64,000 bases of DNA from Paenarthrobacter sp. PH39-S1. GTDB taxonomy: Bacteria; Actinomycetota; Actinomycetes; Actinomycetales; Micrococcaceae. Made by a program: the position numbers and the translations under genes. Position 1 is the stretch's first letter; the number at the start of each line of letters is the position of its first letter. Below are positions 23,736 through 33,288 of the stretch, in pieces. The notes below the pieces were generated by a model, which saw only the letters and a program-made list of their open reading frames with translations, made no database searches and was not told the DNA's origin. The stretch is taken from assembly GCF_030063245.1 (NCBI RefSeq), contig NZ_JASISR010000008.1, forward strand, positions 1 through 64,000. Direction: 5' to 3'.

Positions 23736-25295
23736 ATGCGGGCTCCCGGAACGGACGACACAGCTTCAGCGCCGAGACGGCCGGACGGCGCCGCGGCTCA
23801 GCACATCCGGGCGACCGGTGCGCGGCTGGCGGTTATTGGCGGTGGCGGCTTCCGCGTGCCGCTGGTCTACCGCGCCCTGTCCGGACCGCGGTATGCGGGA
23901 CTGATAACGGACCTGGCGCTTTACGATCCGGATCCGGAACGGCTGCAGGCCATCCGGCGCGTGTTGGAGACCATGCCCGGCCTGAAGAATCCGCCGCGGC
24001 TGCAGCTGTGCACCGCGCTGGAACAAGCCCTGACCGGGGCGGACGTGGTGTTTGCCGCCATCCGGCCCGGGTCCACCGCCGGCCGGATAGTGGATGAGAA
24101 GGTGGCCCTGGACTTGGGGCTGCTGGGACAGGAAACCACCGGCGCGGGCGGCATCTCCTACGCGCTGCGTTCGATTCCGCAGATGCTCGCGGTGGCGCAT
24201 GCCATGACGCGGATTTGTCCGGGCGCGTGGCTGGTGAACTTCACGAATCCCGCCGGCATGGTGACCCAGGCGCTGGAACCGGTCTTGGGCCCACGGGTGC
24301 TGGGGATCTGCGATTCCCCGATAGGCCTGGTGCGGCGCGCAGGCGGCGCCGCCGGGTTCAGCTTGTCTGGCGGTCCGGAGGCCGGCCGGTCCCCGGGCTC
24401 CGGTTCCAAGGGGTCCGGTTCCAAGGAGTCCGGTGGCACGCTGACCGGTGGCACGCTGACCGGAGTCGACTACGTGGGCCTGAACCACATGGGTTGGCTG
24501 CGCGGCCTCACCCGGGACGGCAAGGACTACCTGCCGGCGCTGTTGGCACACCCGGGCAAGCTTGCCGGGTTCGAGGAAGGCCGGCTGTTCGGCGCGGACC
24601 TGCTGCGGCTGCTGGGCTGCATTCCCAACGAGTACCTGTTCTACTATTACCGCCGGCGGCAGGCGCTGGCCGGCATCCTGGCCGCCGGGCAGACGCGCGG
24701 CGAATCCATTGACCGGGCGCAGGCGCTGCTGTATCCGCAGCTCGCCGCCGCAGGTCCGGAGGCCTTCGGGCTGTGGGACGCCGCCCGCACCGCACGGGAA
24801 GAAGGCTATCTGGCCGAGGCCCGCAACGTCTCCGGTACCTCCGATGCCTCCGGCGCCTCCGCGACCGGGGATACTTCCGGCGCTACCACGCACCGCGATA
24901 CCAAGGATCTGGCCGGCGGCGGCTACGAGCAAGTGGCCCTGGATGCCATGCACGCCCTGCTCACCGGAACGCCCGCGGAACTGATCCTCAACGTCCGCAA
25001 CGACGGCGCCGTTGCCGCCCTGCCCGACGACGCCATCATCGAGGTTCCCGCGCGGGTGGACGGCGGCGGTGCCCGGCCTTTGACGCAGTCCACTCCGGAC
25101 CTGCATCAGCTGGGACTGATGCTGACGCTCAAAGCCGTGGAAACCGCCGTCGTGCAGGCCTCCACGGAAGGAAGCCGGGACGCCGCGCTGCGCGCCTTCA
25201 CCCTTCACCCGCTGGTGGACGGCGCCGAACTGGCCCGGGCGCTGCTGGACGGCTACGAAAGGGCCTTCCCCGCGCTCGGCCGGATGTGGCGCTGA
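23736..25295 (+). CDS. GH4 family glycosidase (6-phospho-beta-glucosidase type)
   Basis: 519 residues. NAD-binding ARLAVIGGGGFRVPLVYRALSG lies at the start. GH4 signatures follow: VFAAIRPGSTAGRIVDEKVALDLGLLGQET, WLVNFTNPAGMVTQAL (the Asn binding sugar), LGICDSPIGLVRR with the metal-ligand Cys, and YVGLNHMGWLRGL with the second ligand His. Such enzymes hydrolyse phosphorylated or plain glucosides through an NAD-dependent redox step. Two low-complexity Ser/Gly/Thr insertions break the core (after the CDSPIGL block and near residue 365). The ATG at 23736 is chosen because the longer open frame runs antisense into the kinase gene. Confidence 0.88.
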   Translation: MRAPGTDDTASAPRRPDGAAAQHIRATGARLAVIGGGGFRVPLVYRALSGPRYAGLITDLALYDPDPERLQAIRRVLETMPGLKNPPRLQLCTALEQALTGADVVFAAIRPGSTAGRIVDEKVALDLGLLGQETTGAGGISYALRSIPQMLAVAHAMTRICPGAWLVNFTNPAGMVTQALEPVLGPRVLGICDSPIGLVRRAGGAAGFSLSGGPEAGRSPGSGSKGSGSKESGGTLTGGTLTGVDYVGLNHMGWLRGLTRDGKDYLPALLAHPGKLAGFEEGRLFGADLLRLLGCIPNEYLFYYYRRRQALAGILAAGQTRGESIDRAQALLYPQLAAAGPEAFGLWDAARTAREEGYLAEARNVSGTSDASGASATGDTSGATTHRDTKDLAGGGYEQVALDAMHALLTGTPAELILNVRNDGAVAALPDDAIIEVPARVDGGGARPLTQSTPDLHQLGLMLTLKAVETAVVQASTEGSRDAALRAFTLHPLVDGAELARALLDGYERAFPALGRMWR

Positions 25296-25318
25296 CGGAG
25301 GGTGGCGACCAACTGCGG

Positions 25319-25720
25319 TCAGCGGCTGATGGCCTCCGCAATAGGGCAAGCACGGGCTAAGCGCCTGTCGGTGGTCAGCAGTGGTACGTCCATCCTGCTG
25401 GCGAGCCGCACGTAAAGTGCATCCGCCAGACGGATATTATCGCGGTACTCCCAAGCCCCGGTCAGCAGATCTCCCAGCAGGTGACGCGTCAGAGGGAGAG
25501 TCGCCAGCCACTCCAAGGCACCGCGGATGTCGGCATCGGAAAGCTTTCCCGCGCGATGCAGCTGGCCGAGCGCGGAGAGAACTTCGGCGTCGAGATGGGC
25601 CGGGGCATGAAGAACAGTGCCCCGCAAACGGGTGGCAGCAGCGGCCGCATAATCCGTACCCGCCAGCAAGTCCACCAGCACTGACGCGTCGACCACCACG
25701 ATCTCGGCTGCGTCAATCAT
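25319..25720 (-). CDS. vapC: VapC-type PIN toxin
   Basis: 133 residues, standard VapC size. Acidic PIN residues: IVVVDASVLVDLLAG (first Asp), APAHLDAEVLSALGQL (Glu), NIRLADALYVRLASRMDVPLLTTDRRLARA (late Asp residues). It is a tRNA/rRNA-cutting RNase by family. The start overlaps the VapB gene by eight bases. It is convergent with the GH4 gene. Confidence 0.92.
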   Translation of the reverse strand: MIDAAEIVVVDASVLVDLLAGTDYAAAAATRLRGTVLHAPAHLDAEVLSALGQLHRAGKLSDADIRGALEWLATLPLTRHLLGDLLTGAWEYRDNIRLADALYVRLASRMDVPLLTTDRRLARACPIAEAISR

Positions 25721-25940
25721 CGGTATGGCCGAATTCGGCACGGGCGGCGTCCAACGCCCCCAGAGCCGCGTCGTGCGGGACCACCTTTTCCCGGACGGGT
25801 AGGTTGTCCAGCCAGGCATCGGTGTCGCAGCGTTTCAGCTCCGCGGCAATCGCGGCCTGGGTCAGCGCGGAGACATTCAATCCACGTGCACGGGCGCGCG
25901 CAGCGAGTTCGTCAGGCACATGCACATTCAATCGAGCCAT
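25713..25940 (-). CDS. vapB: VapB-type antitoxin
   Basis: 75 residues from the ATG of MARLNVHVPDELAARARARGLNVSAL, a ribbon-helix-helix DNA-binding N-terminus. The acidic C-terminal tail that neutralises the toxin is shorter than usual and ends AEFGHTDD. It directly precedes and overlaps vapC, a complete type II pair. An open frame continues upstream without family similarity. AT-rich ATACACAACACCATACACAC lies just before the start and may hold the promoter and operator. Confidence 0.88.
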   Translation of the reverse strand: MARLNVHVPDELAARARARGLNVSALTQAAIAAELKRCDTDAWLDNLPVREKVVPHDAALGALDAARAEFGHTDD

Positions 25941-26057
25941 ACACAACACCATACACACAATTCCCGGTCCGGGGAACGTTCGCCGCAGGATTCCTGCACG
26001 CCGCGACCCCCGTCGGCACCGCCGAGTGGCCCCAAACCCGACCAGCACCGGTACCGG

Positions 26058-27395
26058 CTACTGCCCCATGGCCTTGTTCGCCGCGTCCTGCGCCTGTTGC
26101 AGCCCCTCCTTCACCGGCGTCCGGCCCAGGAAGATCTCATTGAAGATGGGCTTCCAAGCGTTGAACGCCGCCGAATAGTTGGAGCCGATCGGCGCGCTGA
26201 CGGTCTTGCCCTCCGCCGCCTTGGCGAACTGGCCTGCATCGATGTTCTTGCCCTGCCAGAATTGCTGGTAGGAGCTCTGCGCGCCCGTCACGGCGGGAAC
26301 GGCGGCACCCTCGGCGCCGATGAACTTGGAACCGTCCGCCGAACCGAGCCACTTGAGTACCTTCACCGTGGCGTCCGCGTTCTTGGTTTTCGCGTTGCCG
26401 GCGGCAACAATGTTGTTCACCACCGATACCCGGCCTTCGGGACCGGCAGGAATCGGCGCAACCGCCCAGTCGAATTTGGCGCCGTCGGCCACGTTCTTGA
26501 GGTTATAGGTCCCGGACTGGAACATGGCCACCTTGCCCTGGATGAACGCGTCCCGCAGGAAGTCTCCGTTGTCATTGGTGTCGGCGGCACCGGGCGAGAC
26601 ATGGTACTTATTGATCAGATCCACGATGTACTGGAACGCCTGGGCACTCTTTTCCGAGGCGAAGACGAACTTCTCCCCGTCTTGGAATGCGCCGCCGTTG
26701 GAGCCGATGAAGTTGTAGTAGATGGCCTGCAGGTCCTGGCTGGCGTTGTAGCCGTACTGGACAATGTGGTCCTTGTCGAAGGCGGGATCATCTGCGCTCT
26801 TGCCGTTCGCATCCAGGGTCAGCTTCTGCGCGGCCTTCAAAAAGGTGTCCCTGGACGGATCGGTCGGGTCCCAGCTCAGGTTCGCCGGGTCCACGCCCGC
26901 CTTGGCCAGCATGGCCTTGTTGTAGTAGACGGCGATGCCGCCGTCGGTGAGCTGCGGAACGCCCCACAGCTTGGCGTTGCGGGTGTATTGGTCGACGGCG
27001 GCCGGCACCCAGCCACTCTTCTCGCCGTCGAACTCAGAGCCGATCTGAAGCAGGTTGGAATTGTCCGCATACGGGGCAAAGTAAGATCCGCTGATCCAGA
27101 AAATGTCATCCGCATTGCCGCCGGATACGTCCGTGCGCAGCTTGTCGAAGTAGGTGTTGTAAGGCTCCAGCGTGGTTTTGACGGTGATGCCGGGATTCTG
27201 GGATTCGAATTCCTTAAAGGACGCGTCGTAGGCCTTTTGCACCTGTTCGTCCCAGAGCCTGACGGTGACGGTCGCCGCGGAGCCGGATTTGTTGTTGGTA
27301 TTATTTTCAGCCGCCGGCGAGCAGCCCGTGGCCGCCATTGCCAGCACGGCGGCACCGGCCACGGCCGTTGCCCCCTTGCGCCATATGTTTTTCAT
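26058..27395 (-). CDS. Sugar ABC transporter substrate-binding lipoprotein
   Basis: 445 residues. The signal peptide is followed by a lipobox (VLAMAATGC, Cys near 25). The body is a family-1 extracellular solute-binding protein: ATVTVRLWDEQVQKAYDASFKEFESQNPGI, DDIFWISGSYFAPYADNSNLL, GVPQLTDGGIAVYYNKAMLAKAG, FIQGKVAMFQSGTYNL and VVNNIVAAGNAKTKN. It is last in the order permease - permease - binding protein, transcribed from 29296 downward. No ATPase gene is present, so it probably shares a general MsiK-like ATPase, as many actinobacterial sugar systems do. The sugar is unknown. Confidence 0.92.
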   Translation of the reverse strand: MKNIWRKGATAVAGAAVLAMAATGCSPAAENNTNNKSGSAATVTVRLWDEQVQKAYDASFKEFESQNPGITVKTTLEPYNTYFDKLRTDVSGGNADDIFWISGSYFAPYADNSNLLQIGSEFDGEKSGWVPAAVDQYTRNAKLWGVPQLTDGGIAVYYNKAMLAKAGVDPANLSWDPTDPSRDTFLKAAQKLTLDANGKSADDPAFDKDHIVQYGYNASQDLQAIYYNFIGSNGGAFQDGEKFVFASEKSAQAFQYIVDLINKYHVSPGAADTNDNGDFLRDAFIQGKVAMFQSGTYNLKNVADGAKFDWAVAPIPAGPEGRVSVVNNIVAAGNAKTKNADATVKVLKWLGSADGSKFIGAEGAAVPAVTGAQSSYQQFWQGKNIDAGQFAKAAEGKTVSAPIGSNYSAAFNAWKPIFNEIFLGRTPVKEGLQQAQDAANKAMGQ

Positions 27396-27435
27396 TGTCC
27401 TGTCCTTATCCGTCCGCGCGGGCCGCGCGGACTCT

Positions 27436-28431
27436 CTATTTGAATCCGGTAATCGCGAGGGAGGAAATAATGTGCTTTTGGAAAATGGCGAACAGCACCA
27501 GCAGCGGCGCCATGGCCACGGTGGTGGCCGCCATCACCAGGGTCCAGTTTCCGTTGTACTGCGACTGCAGGCCGGCGGTGGCCACCGTCACCGTCTGCCA
27601 GGTCTTTCCACTGGTGATGATCAGCGGCCAGAGGAAATTGTTCCAATGGCTCACCACGGTGATGATCGTCAGCGTGGCTAGGATGGGCCGGCTCAGCGGC
27701 AGCACAATGCTCCACAGGATGCGCAGGGTTCCGGCGCCGTCCAGCCGCGCTGCGCTGATCAGATCCTGCGGAATGGAGCGGAAATACTCCCGGAGCAGGA
27801 AAATCGCATACGGCGATCCGAAGACGAACGGCAGCACCAGCCCCCAGAACGTGTTGCGCAGACCCAGCTCGGAGAACATGGTGTACAGCGGGATGACCGT
27901 CACCACCTGCGGCACCATCAGCGTCCCCAGATAGAGCCAGAACAAGGCATCGCGGAACGGGAATTCGATGCGCGCGAAGGCGTAGGCGGCCAGCACGGAG
28001 AAGCCCAGCTGTCCGACGACGACGATCAGCACCAATTGCGCCGTCACGGCGATGGGGGCCCAGAAGTCCCGGTCGCCGGAAAAGAGCGTCAGGAAGTTCT
28101 CACCCGTCGCCGGCGACGGCAGGTTCAGGGCCGGCTGCGCGGCGAACTGGCCGGGCGTTTTGAATGCGGTCATCAGGCTCAGGACAAACGGCGCCAGCGT
28201 GATCACCAGGCCCAGGCCCAGAATGAGGTAGCTGAGCACGTTAAGGCCCAGCACGGCCGGCTCCGGCCGGCGCGGGACCAGACCGCTCGGGACCGGCCGC
28301 GGGGCACCCGGGCTGCGCGGCGTCTGGCGACGGGCCGTGCCGCGTTTCGCCGTCGTCGTTCCGTCCCCCGAAGGAAGGGACCTGGATGAAGAGGATCGGA
28401 ACGGAAAGGGTCGGTTCTTAGGCGAGGTCAT
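27436..28431 (-). CDS. Sugar ABC transporter permease, MalG type
   Basis: 331 residues. The first 60 are a polar, Pro/Arg/Ser-rich cytoplasmic stretch. Six membrane helices then include YLILGLGLVITLAPFVLSLM. The EAA-like ATPase-contact loop reads YFRSIPQDLISAARLDGAGTLRILWSIVLPLSRP. It ends at SLAITGFK, the usual C-terminus of this permease group. The start overlaps the MalF-type gene by 14 bases. A later start would remove the odd N-terminal extension. Confidence 0.9.
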   Translation of the reverse strand: MTSPKNRPFPFRSSSSRSLPSGDGTTTAKRGTARRQTPRSPGAPRPVPSGLVPRRPEPAVLGLNVLSYLILGLGLVITLAPFVLSLMTAFKTPGQFAAQPALNLPSPATGENFLTLFSGDRDFWAPIAVTAQLVLIVVVGQLGFSVLAAYAFARIEFPFRDALFWLYLGTLMVPQVVTVIPLYTMFSELGLRNTFWGLVLPFVFGSPYAIFLLREYFRSIPQDLISAARLDGAGTLRILWSIVLPLSRPILATLTIITVVSHWNNFLWPLIITSGKTWQTVTVATAGLQSQYNGNWTLVMAATTVAMAPLLVLFAIFQKHIISSLAITGFK

Positions 28432-29296
28432 AGGTGATCCTTTTGCGGAAATAGAACTGCTGTGCCAGCGTCACGGCCACCAGCACCACAAACAGCACCA
28501 GCGCCATCACAGAGGCCCGGCCCAGGTTGAAGGTCTGGAACGCTTCGCCGTAAATCCGCGTGGCGATGACGTCGGTGCTGCCCCGCGGGCCGCCATTCGG
28601 GGTGAGCGCATAAATGGTGTCAAAGGCCTGGAAGCTGCTGATCACCCCGGTGACCAACACAAAGAACATGGTGGGCCGCAGCAGTGGCAGCTTGACCTGC
28701 CAGAACGTCTGCCAGGCATTGGCCCCGTCCACCCGGGCCGCGTCCACCAGCTGCATCGGAATGGCGGCCAACCCGGCCATAAAGAACAGCGTCACGTAGC
28801 CCACCTGGGACCAGATGCTCACGCTGGCGACGGCAGGGAGCGCCAGCACGGGGTCCGACAGCCACGCCGTCTGCCCTCCGAGCATCGCGTTCAGCGCGCC
28901 GCCGGTGGGAGCGAAGATCCACTTCCAGACCACGCCGAGCGCCAGCGGGGCACAGATCCATGGCACCACATAGACCACCCGGAACAGACCCGAGCCGGGC
29001 AGAGCGCGGGACAGCAGGGTGGCGCAGAACAAACCCAGAACTGTCTGCAGCGGAATGACCATGAGCACAAAGAGCAACGTCACCAGCAGCGACCCGCGGA
29101 AAGCGGTGTCGCTGAAGACGTCCGCAAAGTTCTCCAGCCCAACAAATTTTGCCGGACTGAGCAGATCCCAGCTGTTCACCGACAGCCAGATCACCACCAG
29201 AATGGGAAAGACAAGGAATGCCAGGATGCCGAATAAGCTTGGAGCCAGAAGAAGGTATCCGATTCCTGCCTCGCGGCGGACGAGTTTGCCGGCCAT
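28418..29296 (-). CDS. Sugar ABC transporter permease, MalF type
   Basis: 292 residues with six membrane helices, from IGYLLLAPSLFGILAFLVFP onward. The ATPase-contact loop is LAAIPMQLVDAARVDGANAWQTFWQVKLPLLRPTMFF. It is first gene of the three-gene uptake operon; upstream is a GAAGGTGAAT ribosome region. A GTGGGCC/GGCCCAC inverted repeat (29341-29347 with 29360-29366) in the upstream region could be a regulator site. Confidence 0.92.
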   Translation of the reverse strand: MAGKLVRREAGIGYLLLAPSLFGILAFLVFPILVVIWLSVNSWDLLSPAKFVGLENFADVFSDTAFRGSLLVTLLFVLMVIPLQTVLGLFCATLLSRALPGSGLFRVVYVVPWICAPLALGVVWKWIFAPTGGALNAMLGGQTAWLSDPVLALPAVASVSIWSQVGYVTLFFMAGLAAIPMQLVDAARVDGANAWQTFWQVKLPLLRPTMFFVLVTGVISSFQAFDTIYALTPNGGPRGSTDVIATRIYGEAFQTFNLGRASVMALVLFVVLVAVTLAQQFYFRKRITYDLA

Positions 29297-29491
29297 GAGG
29301 ATTCACCTTCTTCCCTTTGCAGTACAGTGTCCGCACTACCGTGGGCCCGCACAAGCGCCGGCCCACACAACGGTTGGTCCGTCATGGATTCGACTGCACA
29401 CTAGATTCAACCGCAGAATGCGCCCAAGCGCATCGCACACCGTCGCTAAGGAACAAAAAAGGCAGAATCAGGCTGCCAAGAGGAGCGTCTC

Positions 29492-30739
29492 ATGCATACC
29501 GTCCGGCGCGTGGCCATGCTGTCACTGCACACCTCCGTGCTGGACCAGCCCGGCGTCGGCGATGCCGGGGGCATGAATGTCTACGTCCGCTCTTTGGCTC
29601 TTGAACTGGCGGCGGCCGGCGTCGAGGTGGAGATTTTCACCCGGCAGACATCCGCGGAACAGCCTGCCCGGGTTCCGCTCGCAGAGGGCGTCGTGGTCCG
29701 TCACGTCGCGGCCGGCCCGCTGCACAAAGTCCCCAAGGAAAAGCTGCCAGCGCTGGTGCCGGACCTGGCCGGCGCCGTCGCCGGAGTGCGCCAGGAGGGC
29801 GGCGGCGTCGGCTTCGATGTCATCCACTCGCACTATTGGGTCTCCGGCATGGCCGGCCTGCTGCTGGCCGGCCAGTGGCGGCTGCCGCTGGTGCACACCA
29901 TGCACACGATGGCCCGGGTCAAGAACCAGCACCTGCCACCGGGGCAGAGCGCCGAACCCAGTCTGCGCGAGGAGGGCGAGCAGCAGATCGTCCGCCGTGC
30001 CACCCGGCTGATCGCCAACACCACGGCCGAAGCGGCGGAGCTGGAGCGCCATTACAACGGGTGTGAGAGCAGAATCGATGTGGTGGCCCCGGGTGTGGAT
30101 CTGAAAATCTTCAAGCCCGCCTTCCGGGACAGGTCACGCCGCCAACTGGGAATAGCGCCGGAGACGTTCCATGTGGTGTTTGCGGGCAGGCTGCAGCGGC
30201 TGAAGGGACCACACGTGCTGATCAAGGCCGCCGGGGTGCTGCACCGGCTCCGGCCCGACATCAACCTCCAGGTCACCGTCATCGGATCGCCCAGCGGTTC
30301 CGACCACTACAATCTTGCCCGGCTGATCTCCAGCCAAGGCCTCGACGATGTGGTCACCCTGAAGCCGGCCGTGGCGGCGGTGGAGCTGGCAGACTGGTAC
30401 CGTTCCGCCGACGTGGTCGCGATGCCGTCGTCAAGCGAATCCTTCGGCCTGGTGGCACTGGAAGCCCAGGCCTGCGGCACGCCCGTGGTCGCGACCGACG
30501 TCGGCGGCCTTCCCCGCGCTGTCAGTGACGGCCGCACCGGGCTGCTGGTTGCCGGCCGGGACCCGGAGCCTTGGGCCGCTGCGTTGGAGTCCCTCTATGA
30601 TTTCCCGCAGACCCGGGAGGACATGGGGCGGGCGGCTTCTGTCTACGCCGAAACCTTCGGCTGGCAGCACACCGCCGAGCTCACCATCGCCAGCTACGAC
30701 CGCGCGCTCGCCGGCCGAAGTGCCGTAGCCGGGCGGTAG
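29492..30739 (+). CDS. mshA: D-inositol-3-phosphate glycosyltransferase MshA (mycothiol biosynthesis)
   Basis: 415 residues, GT4 family. Diagnostic MshA opening: VAMLSLHTSVLDQPGVGDAGGMNVYVRSLA. Further: HSHYWVSGMAGLLL, VHTMHTMARVKNQHL, VFAGRLQRLKGPHVLIKAA, and the E-x7-E nucleotide-sugar site in SSSESFGLVALEAQACGTPV. It joins N-acetylglucosamine from UDP-GlcNAc to 1-L-myo-inositol-1-phosphate, the first step to mycothiol. Ino1, which makes the acceptor, is at 35061-36146. It starts at ATG after AAGAGGAG and is monocistronic here. Confidence 0.93.
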   Translation: MHTVRRVAMLSLHTSVLDQPGVGDAGGMNVYVRSLALELAAAGVEVEIFTRQTSAEQPARVPLAEGVVVRHVAAGPLHKVPKEKLPALVPDLAGAVAGVRQEGGGVGFDVIHSHYWVSGMAGLLLAGQWRLPLVHTMHTMARVKNQHLPPGQSAEPSLREEGEQQIVRRATRLIANTTAEAAELERHYNGCESRIDVVAPGVDLKIFKPAFRDRSRRQLGIAPETFHVVFAGRLQRLKGPHVLIKAAGVLHRLRPDINLQVTVIGSPSGSDHYNLARLISSQGLDDVVTLKPAVAAVELADWYRSADVVAMPSSSESFGLVALEAQACGTPVVATDVGGLPRAVSDGRTGLLVAGRDPEPWAAALESLYDFPQTREDMGRAASVYAETFGWQHTAELTIASYDRALAGRSAVAGR

Positions 30740-31078
30740 TCAGACACACAAAGGCCAAATTCTGGAGGGCGACGGCGGGCCGCACCGCGAAGTACTCAGT
30801 CCGTTTCAGGGCCACGACAATGGCTCAGGGCTCAAACCTCCTTAAAGGCTGTTTCGATCTTTTCCATGATCGCCGGAGAAGGCATCCGATCATTCGAATG
30901 CTTAGACATGAAAGGTACGATACTTCCAGAATGCACCGCAGCGGACCAGACGTCATCGTCCGATAGCCAACCAACACCTCGGCGGTCAAGGCGAAGCCTC
31001 ACTGGATGCACATCCGCCTATAAATATGAGTCGGTAGTCCGCTAGGCATGGTGGCGGCGGTCCAGCTCAAACTCAGGC
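30740..31078. other. Intergenic stretch downstream of mshA
   Basis: About 340 bases, less GC-rich in the middle than the flanking genes. The only coding-like content is the small minus-strand frame listed at 30832-31011. No terminator hairpin with a T-run was found for mshA. Confidence 0.35.
30832..31011 (-). CDS. Small hypothetical ORF or gene fragment
   Basis: 59 codons from GTG to TGA. It reads VHPVRLRLDRRGVGWLSDDD, then VWSAAVHSGSIVPFMSKHSN, then DRMPSPAIMEKIETAFKEV. The composition is balanced and ends in a helix-like tail, which is unlike the Arg/Pro-rich shadows typical of this genome. A stop lies three codons upstream of the GTG and no good ribosome site is seen, so it may be the C-terminal relic of a lost gene. 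Not recognised. Confidence 0.3.
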   Translation of the reverse strand: MHPVRLRLDRRGVGWLSDDDVWSAAVHSGSIVPFMSKHSNDRMPSPAIMEKIETAFKEV

Positions 31079-32542
31079 TCAGGTTCCGCAGAAGGTCCGG
31101 TAGGCGCCGAAGTTTTCCGGGGCGGCGGCCGCGTAGCGCTCGAGATCTGGGCGCTCGTCGTAGGGGGTAGTCACCGCGTCCAGGAGCCGTTTGAGCGGAT
31201 CCAGGTCGCCCCCGGTCGCAGAGGCGAGGGCCTCCTCAACGAGATGGTTGCGCGGGATGTAGACGGGGTTGACCCGGTCCATCACGTCGGCGTCCGGACC
31301 CAAGGCGCGCCAGCGCTCCGCCCAGGCATCGAACGCCGCCGGTTCGAGGAACAGGCCCCGCGCGGGTTCAGTGTGGCCGCGGACGGCCGTGCCGAGGCTC
31401 CGGAAGAATGATGTGTGGTCGACATGGCCCTCCTGAAGCAAGGTGAGCAGCTCGTGCACCAGCGGCGAGGTCACTTCGTCCCCGAGGCCGTCGCGCAGAC
31501 CGAGCTTGGTCTTCATACCGGCCGACCAGGCGGCGCTGTACTGCCGGCGGAATGCGCCTAGTGACTCCACCGCGAGTGCAGCCGCTTGCTCCTGCTCGTC
31601 GTGGAAGAGGGGTAGGAGAGCCTCTGCGAGCCGGGCGAGGTTCCACTCCGCCATGACCGGCTGGTTGCCGTAGGCGTAGCGTCCGCCCTCGTCGATAGAA
31701 CTGTAGACCGTGGCCGGGTCGAAGGCCTCCATAAATGCGCACGGCCCGTAGTCGATGGTCTCGCCCGAGATTGTCATGTTGTCGGTGTTCATGACCCCGT
31801 GGACGAAACCCACGAGCATCCACTGCGCCACCAGCGACGCCTGGGCGGCTATCACCGCCTGGAATAGTGCGAGATAGGGGTGCTCGGCCTCCGCGGCGCC
31901 GGCGTGGTGACGGCTGATCGCATGATCGGCGAGGCGGCGCAGGAGGTTGATGTCGCCCGTGGCCCGGGCGTACTGGAAGCTGCCCACGCGCAGATGGCTG
32001 CTCGCGACCCGTGTGAGCACTGCTCCTGGCAGCAGGGTCTCGCGCCGCACCGAACGCCCGGTCGCCACCACGGCGAGGGATCGTGTCGTGGGTATACCCA
32101 AGGCGTGCATCGCCTCACTCACGACGTACTCGCGCAGCATCGGACCGACCGCGGCCAGGCCGTCGCCACCGCGAGCGAACGGTGTGCGCCCGGAGCCCTT
32201 AAGGTGGACGTCGCGAAGGTGGCCGTCCGCGTCGGCTATCTCACCGAGCAGGAGTGCGCGCCCGTCGCCGAGACGGGGGGCGAACCAGCCGAACTGGTGG
32301 CCGGCGTAGGCCTGCGCCACCGGAGTCGCGCCACTGGGGACCAGGTTACCGATCAGCAAACGTACGCCCCCAGAACTCCGCAGGGAGGCGGCGTCCAGAC
32401 CCAGCTCGGTGGCCAGCGGCTCGTTGAGCACGAGCAGTCGCGGGTCCGGACCCTCCTCTGCCCGCCAAGGAAGGGCCATCTCCGCAAACTCCCGGGCAAA
32501 GCGACCGTAAAAAGTAGCGCTTGATAGGGCTGTGGCACTCAT
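31079..32542 (-). CDS. selO: SelO/YdiU family protein adenylyltransferase
   Basis: 487 residues, full length for the family. Clear landmarks: [66 protein letters not shown], the active-site [17 protein letters not shown] with its Asp ligands, and [16 protein letters not shown]-like [14 protein letters not shown] near the end. It is a pseudokinase-fold enzyme that attaches AMP to proteins under oxidative stress in characterised members. There is no C-terminal Cys/Sec motif. It stands alone between mshA and the decayed permease. Confidence 0.93.
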   Translation of the reverse strand: MSATALSSATFYGRFAREFAEMALPWRAEEGPDPRLLVLNEPLATELGLDAASLRSSGGVRLLIGNLVPSGATPVAQAYAGHQFGWFAPRLGDGRALLLGEIADADGHLRDVHLKGSGRTPFARGGDGLAAVGPMLREYVVSEAMHALGIPTTRSLAVVATGRSVRRETLLPGAVLTRVASSHLRVGSFQYARATGDINLLRRLADHAISRHHAGAAEAEHPYLALFQAVIAAQASLVAQWMLVGFVHGVMNTDNMTISGETIDYGPCAFMEAFDPATVYSSIDEGGRYAYGNQPVMAEWNLARLAEALLPLFHDEQEQAAALAVESLGAFRRQYSAAWSAGMKTKLGLRDGLGDEVTSPLVHELLTLLQEGHVDHTSFFRSLGTAVRGHTEPARGLFLEPAAFDAWAERWRALGPDADVMDRVNPVYIPRNHLVEEALASATGGDLDPLKRLLDAVTTPYDERPDLERYAAAAPENFGAYRTFCGT

Positions 32543-32814
32543 CCATCAAGAATACCTGCGACACCGTGACCGGTGTCACCTTCCGAAGTCCCCAGCGCCG
32601 GACTCCTTGGCCTTGGGGACCGAGATGAGTCGACATAAACACCGAGCACCATCCGAACGCCGATAACAGCGCATATATCTACGAGAAGTCGCCTCTAAGC
32701 TGGCCGCTGCCGCCGCCCCGTTTAGCGGCCTCCCCATGAGGTGGTGCGCCTGCCTCAAGGTATCAAGCTGCATTCGCGCGTCCTTTTCACGCGCATCAAC
32801 CAGCCGCTGACCGC

Positions 32815-33288
32815 ACTGGCAGCGTAGTATCGCTGACCATCCTCACCAACACGCTGGTTGGCCTACCCCCTGCCCGCAATATGCACCGCCCGTTCTTCCA
32901 GGCGCTCTGTTACTTCTTCATCGCCGCGTGGTTCGTTCCGTTCCCCATCATCATGCTGCCGGTCACCAAGGAACGGCTCTGCTGGGGCTGGGCAACCCGG
33001 TAGGCTTGTTTTTGCTGTACGCAGTTTATGGTCTGAGCTTCAATGTGTTCGTCTACACGGCGTTCATCAAGTCCATTCCGGCCGAGCTGGAAGAGGCGGC
33101 GATCATGGACGGCGCCAGCGTCTGGACCACGTTCCGACAAGTCATCTTCGCGCTGCTCACGCCGATGAACGCCACGGTAGGCATTCTCACGTGCATGCAT
33201 GTGAGCCTGGAACGATTTCCTCCTGCCGCGTGTCCTAATCGCCCAACGCTGGGTTATCTCCGGCGTCATGAGAGGATCCATCAAATAA
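32815..33288 (+). pseudogene. Decayed MalG-type ABC permease
   Basis: Across two frames it reads GSVVSLTILTNTLVG, RNMHRPFFQALCYFFIAAWF, VPFPIIMLPVTK, then after a frame change GLGNPVGLFLLYAVYGLSFN and FIKSIPAELEEAAIMDGASV (the ATPase-contact loop). A second frame change gives WNDFLLPRVLI, joined directly to the normal C-terminus AQRWVISGVMRGSIK and TAA. So it has lost its N-terminus, has two frameshifts and lacks a stretch of the last third. The TAA overlaps the ATG of the next gene (TAATG), showing the two were once a coupled operon. Confidence 0.88.

Noticed and set aside
23766-25349. 527-codon minus-strand open frame
   Set aside because: Antisense to the GH4 gene, His/Gln/Gly-rich without motifs; a GC-bias shadow.
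25920-27443. 507-codon plus-strand open frame
   Set aside because: It is antisense to a fully convincing sugar-binding lipoprotein; long antisense frames are common in GC-rich DNA and this one has no family resemblance.
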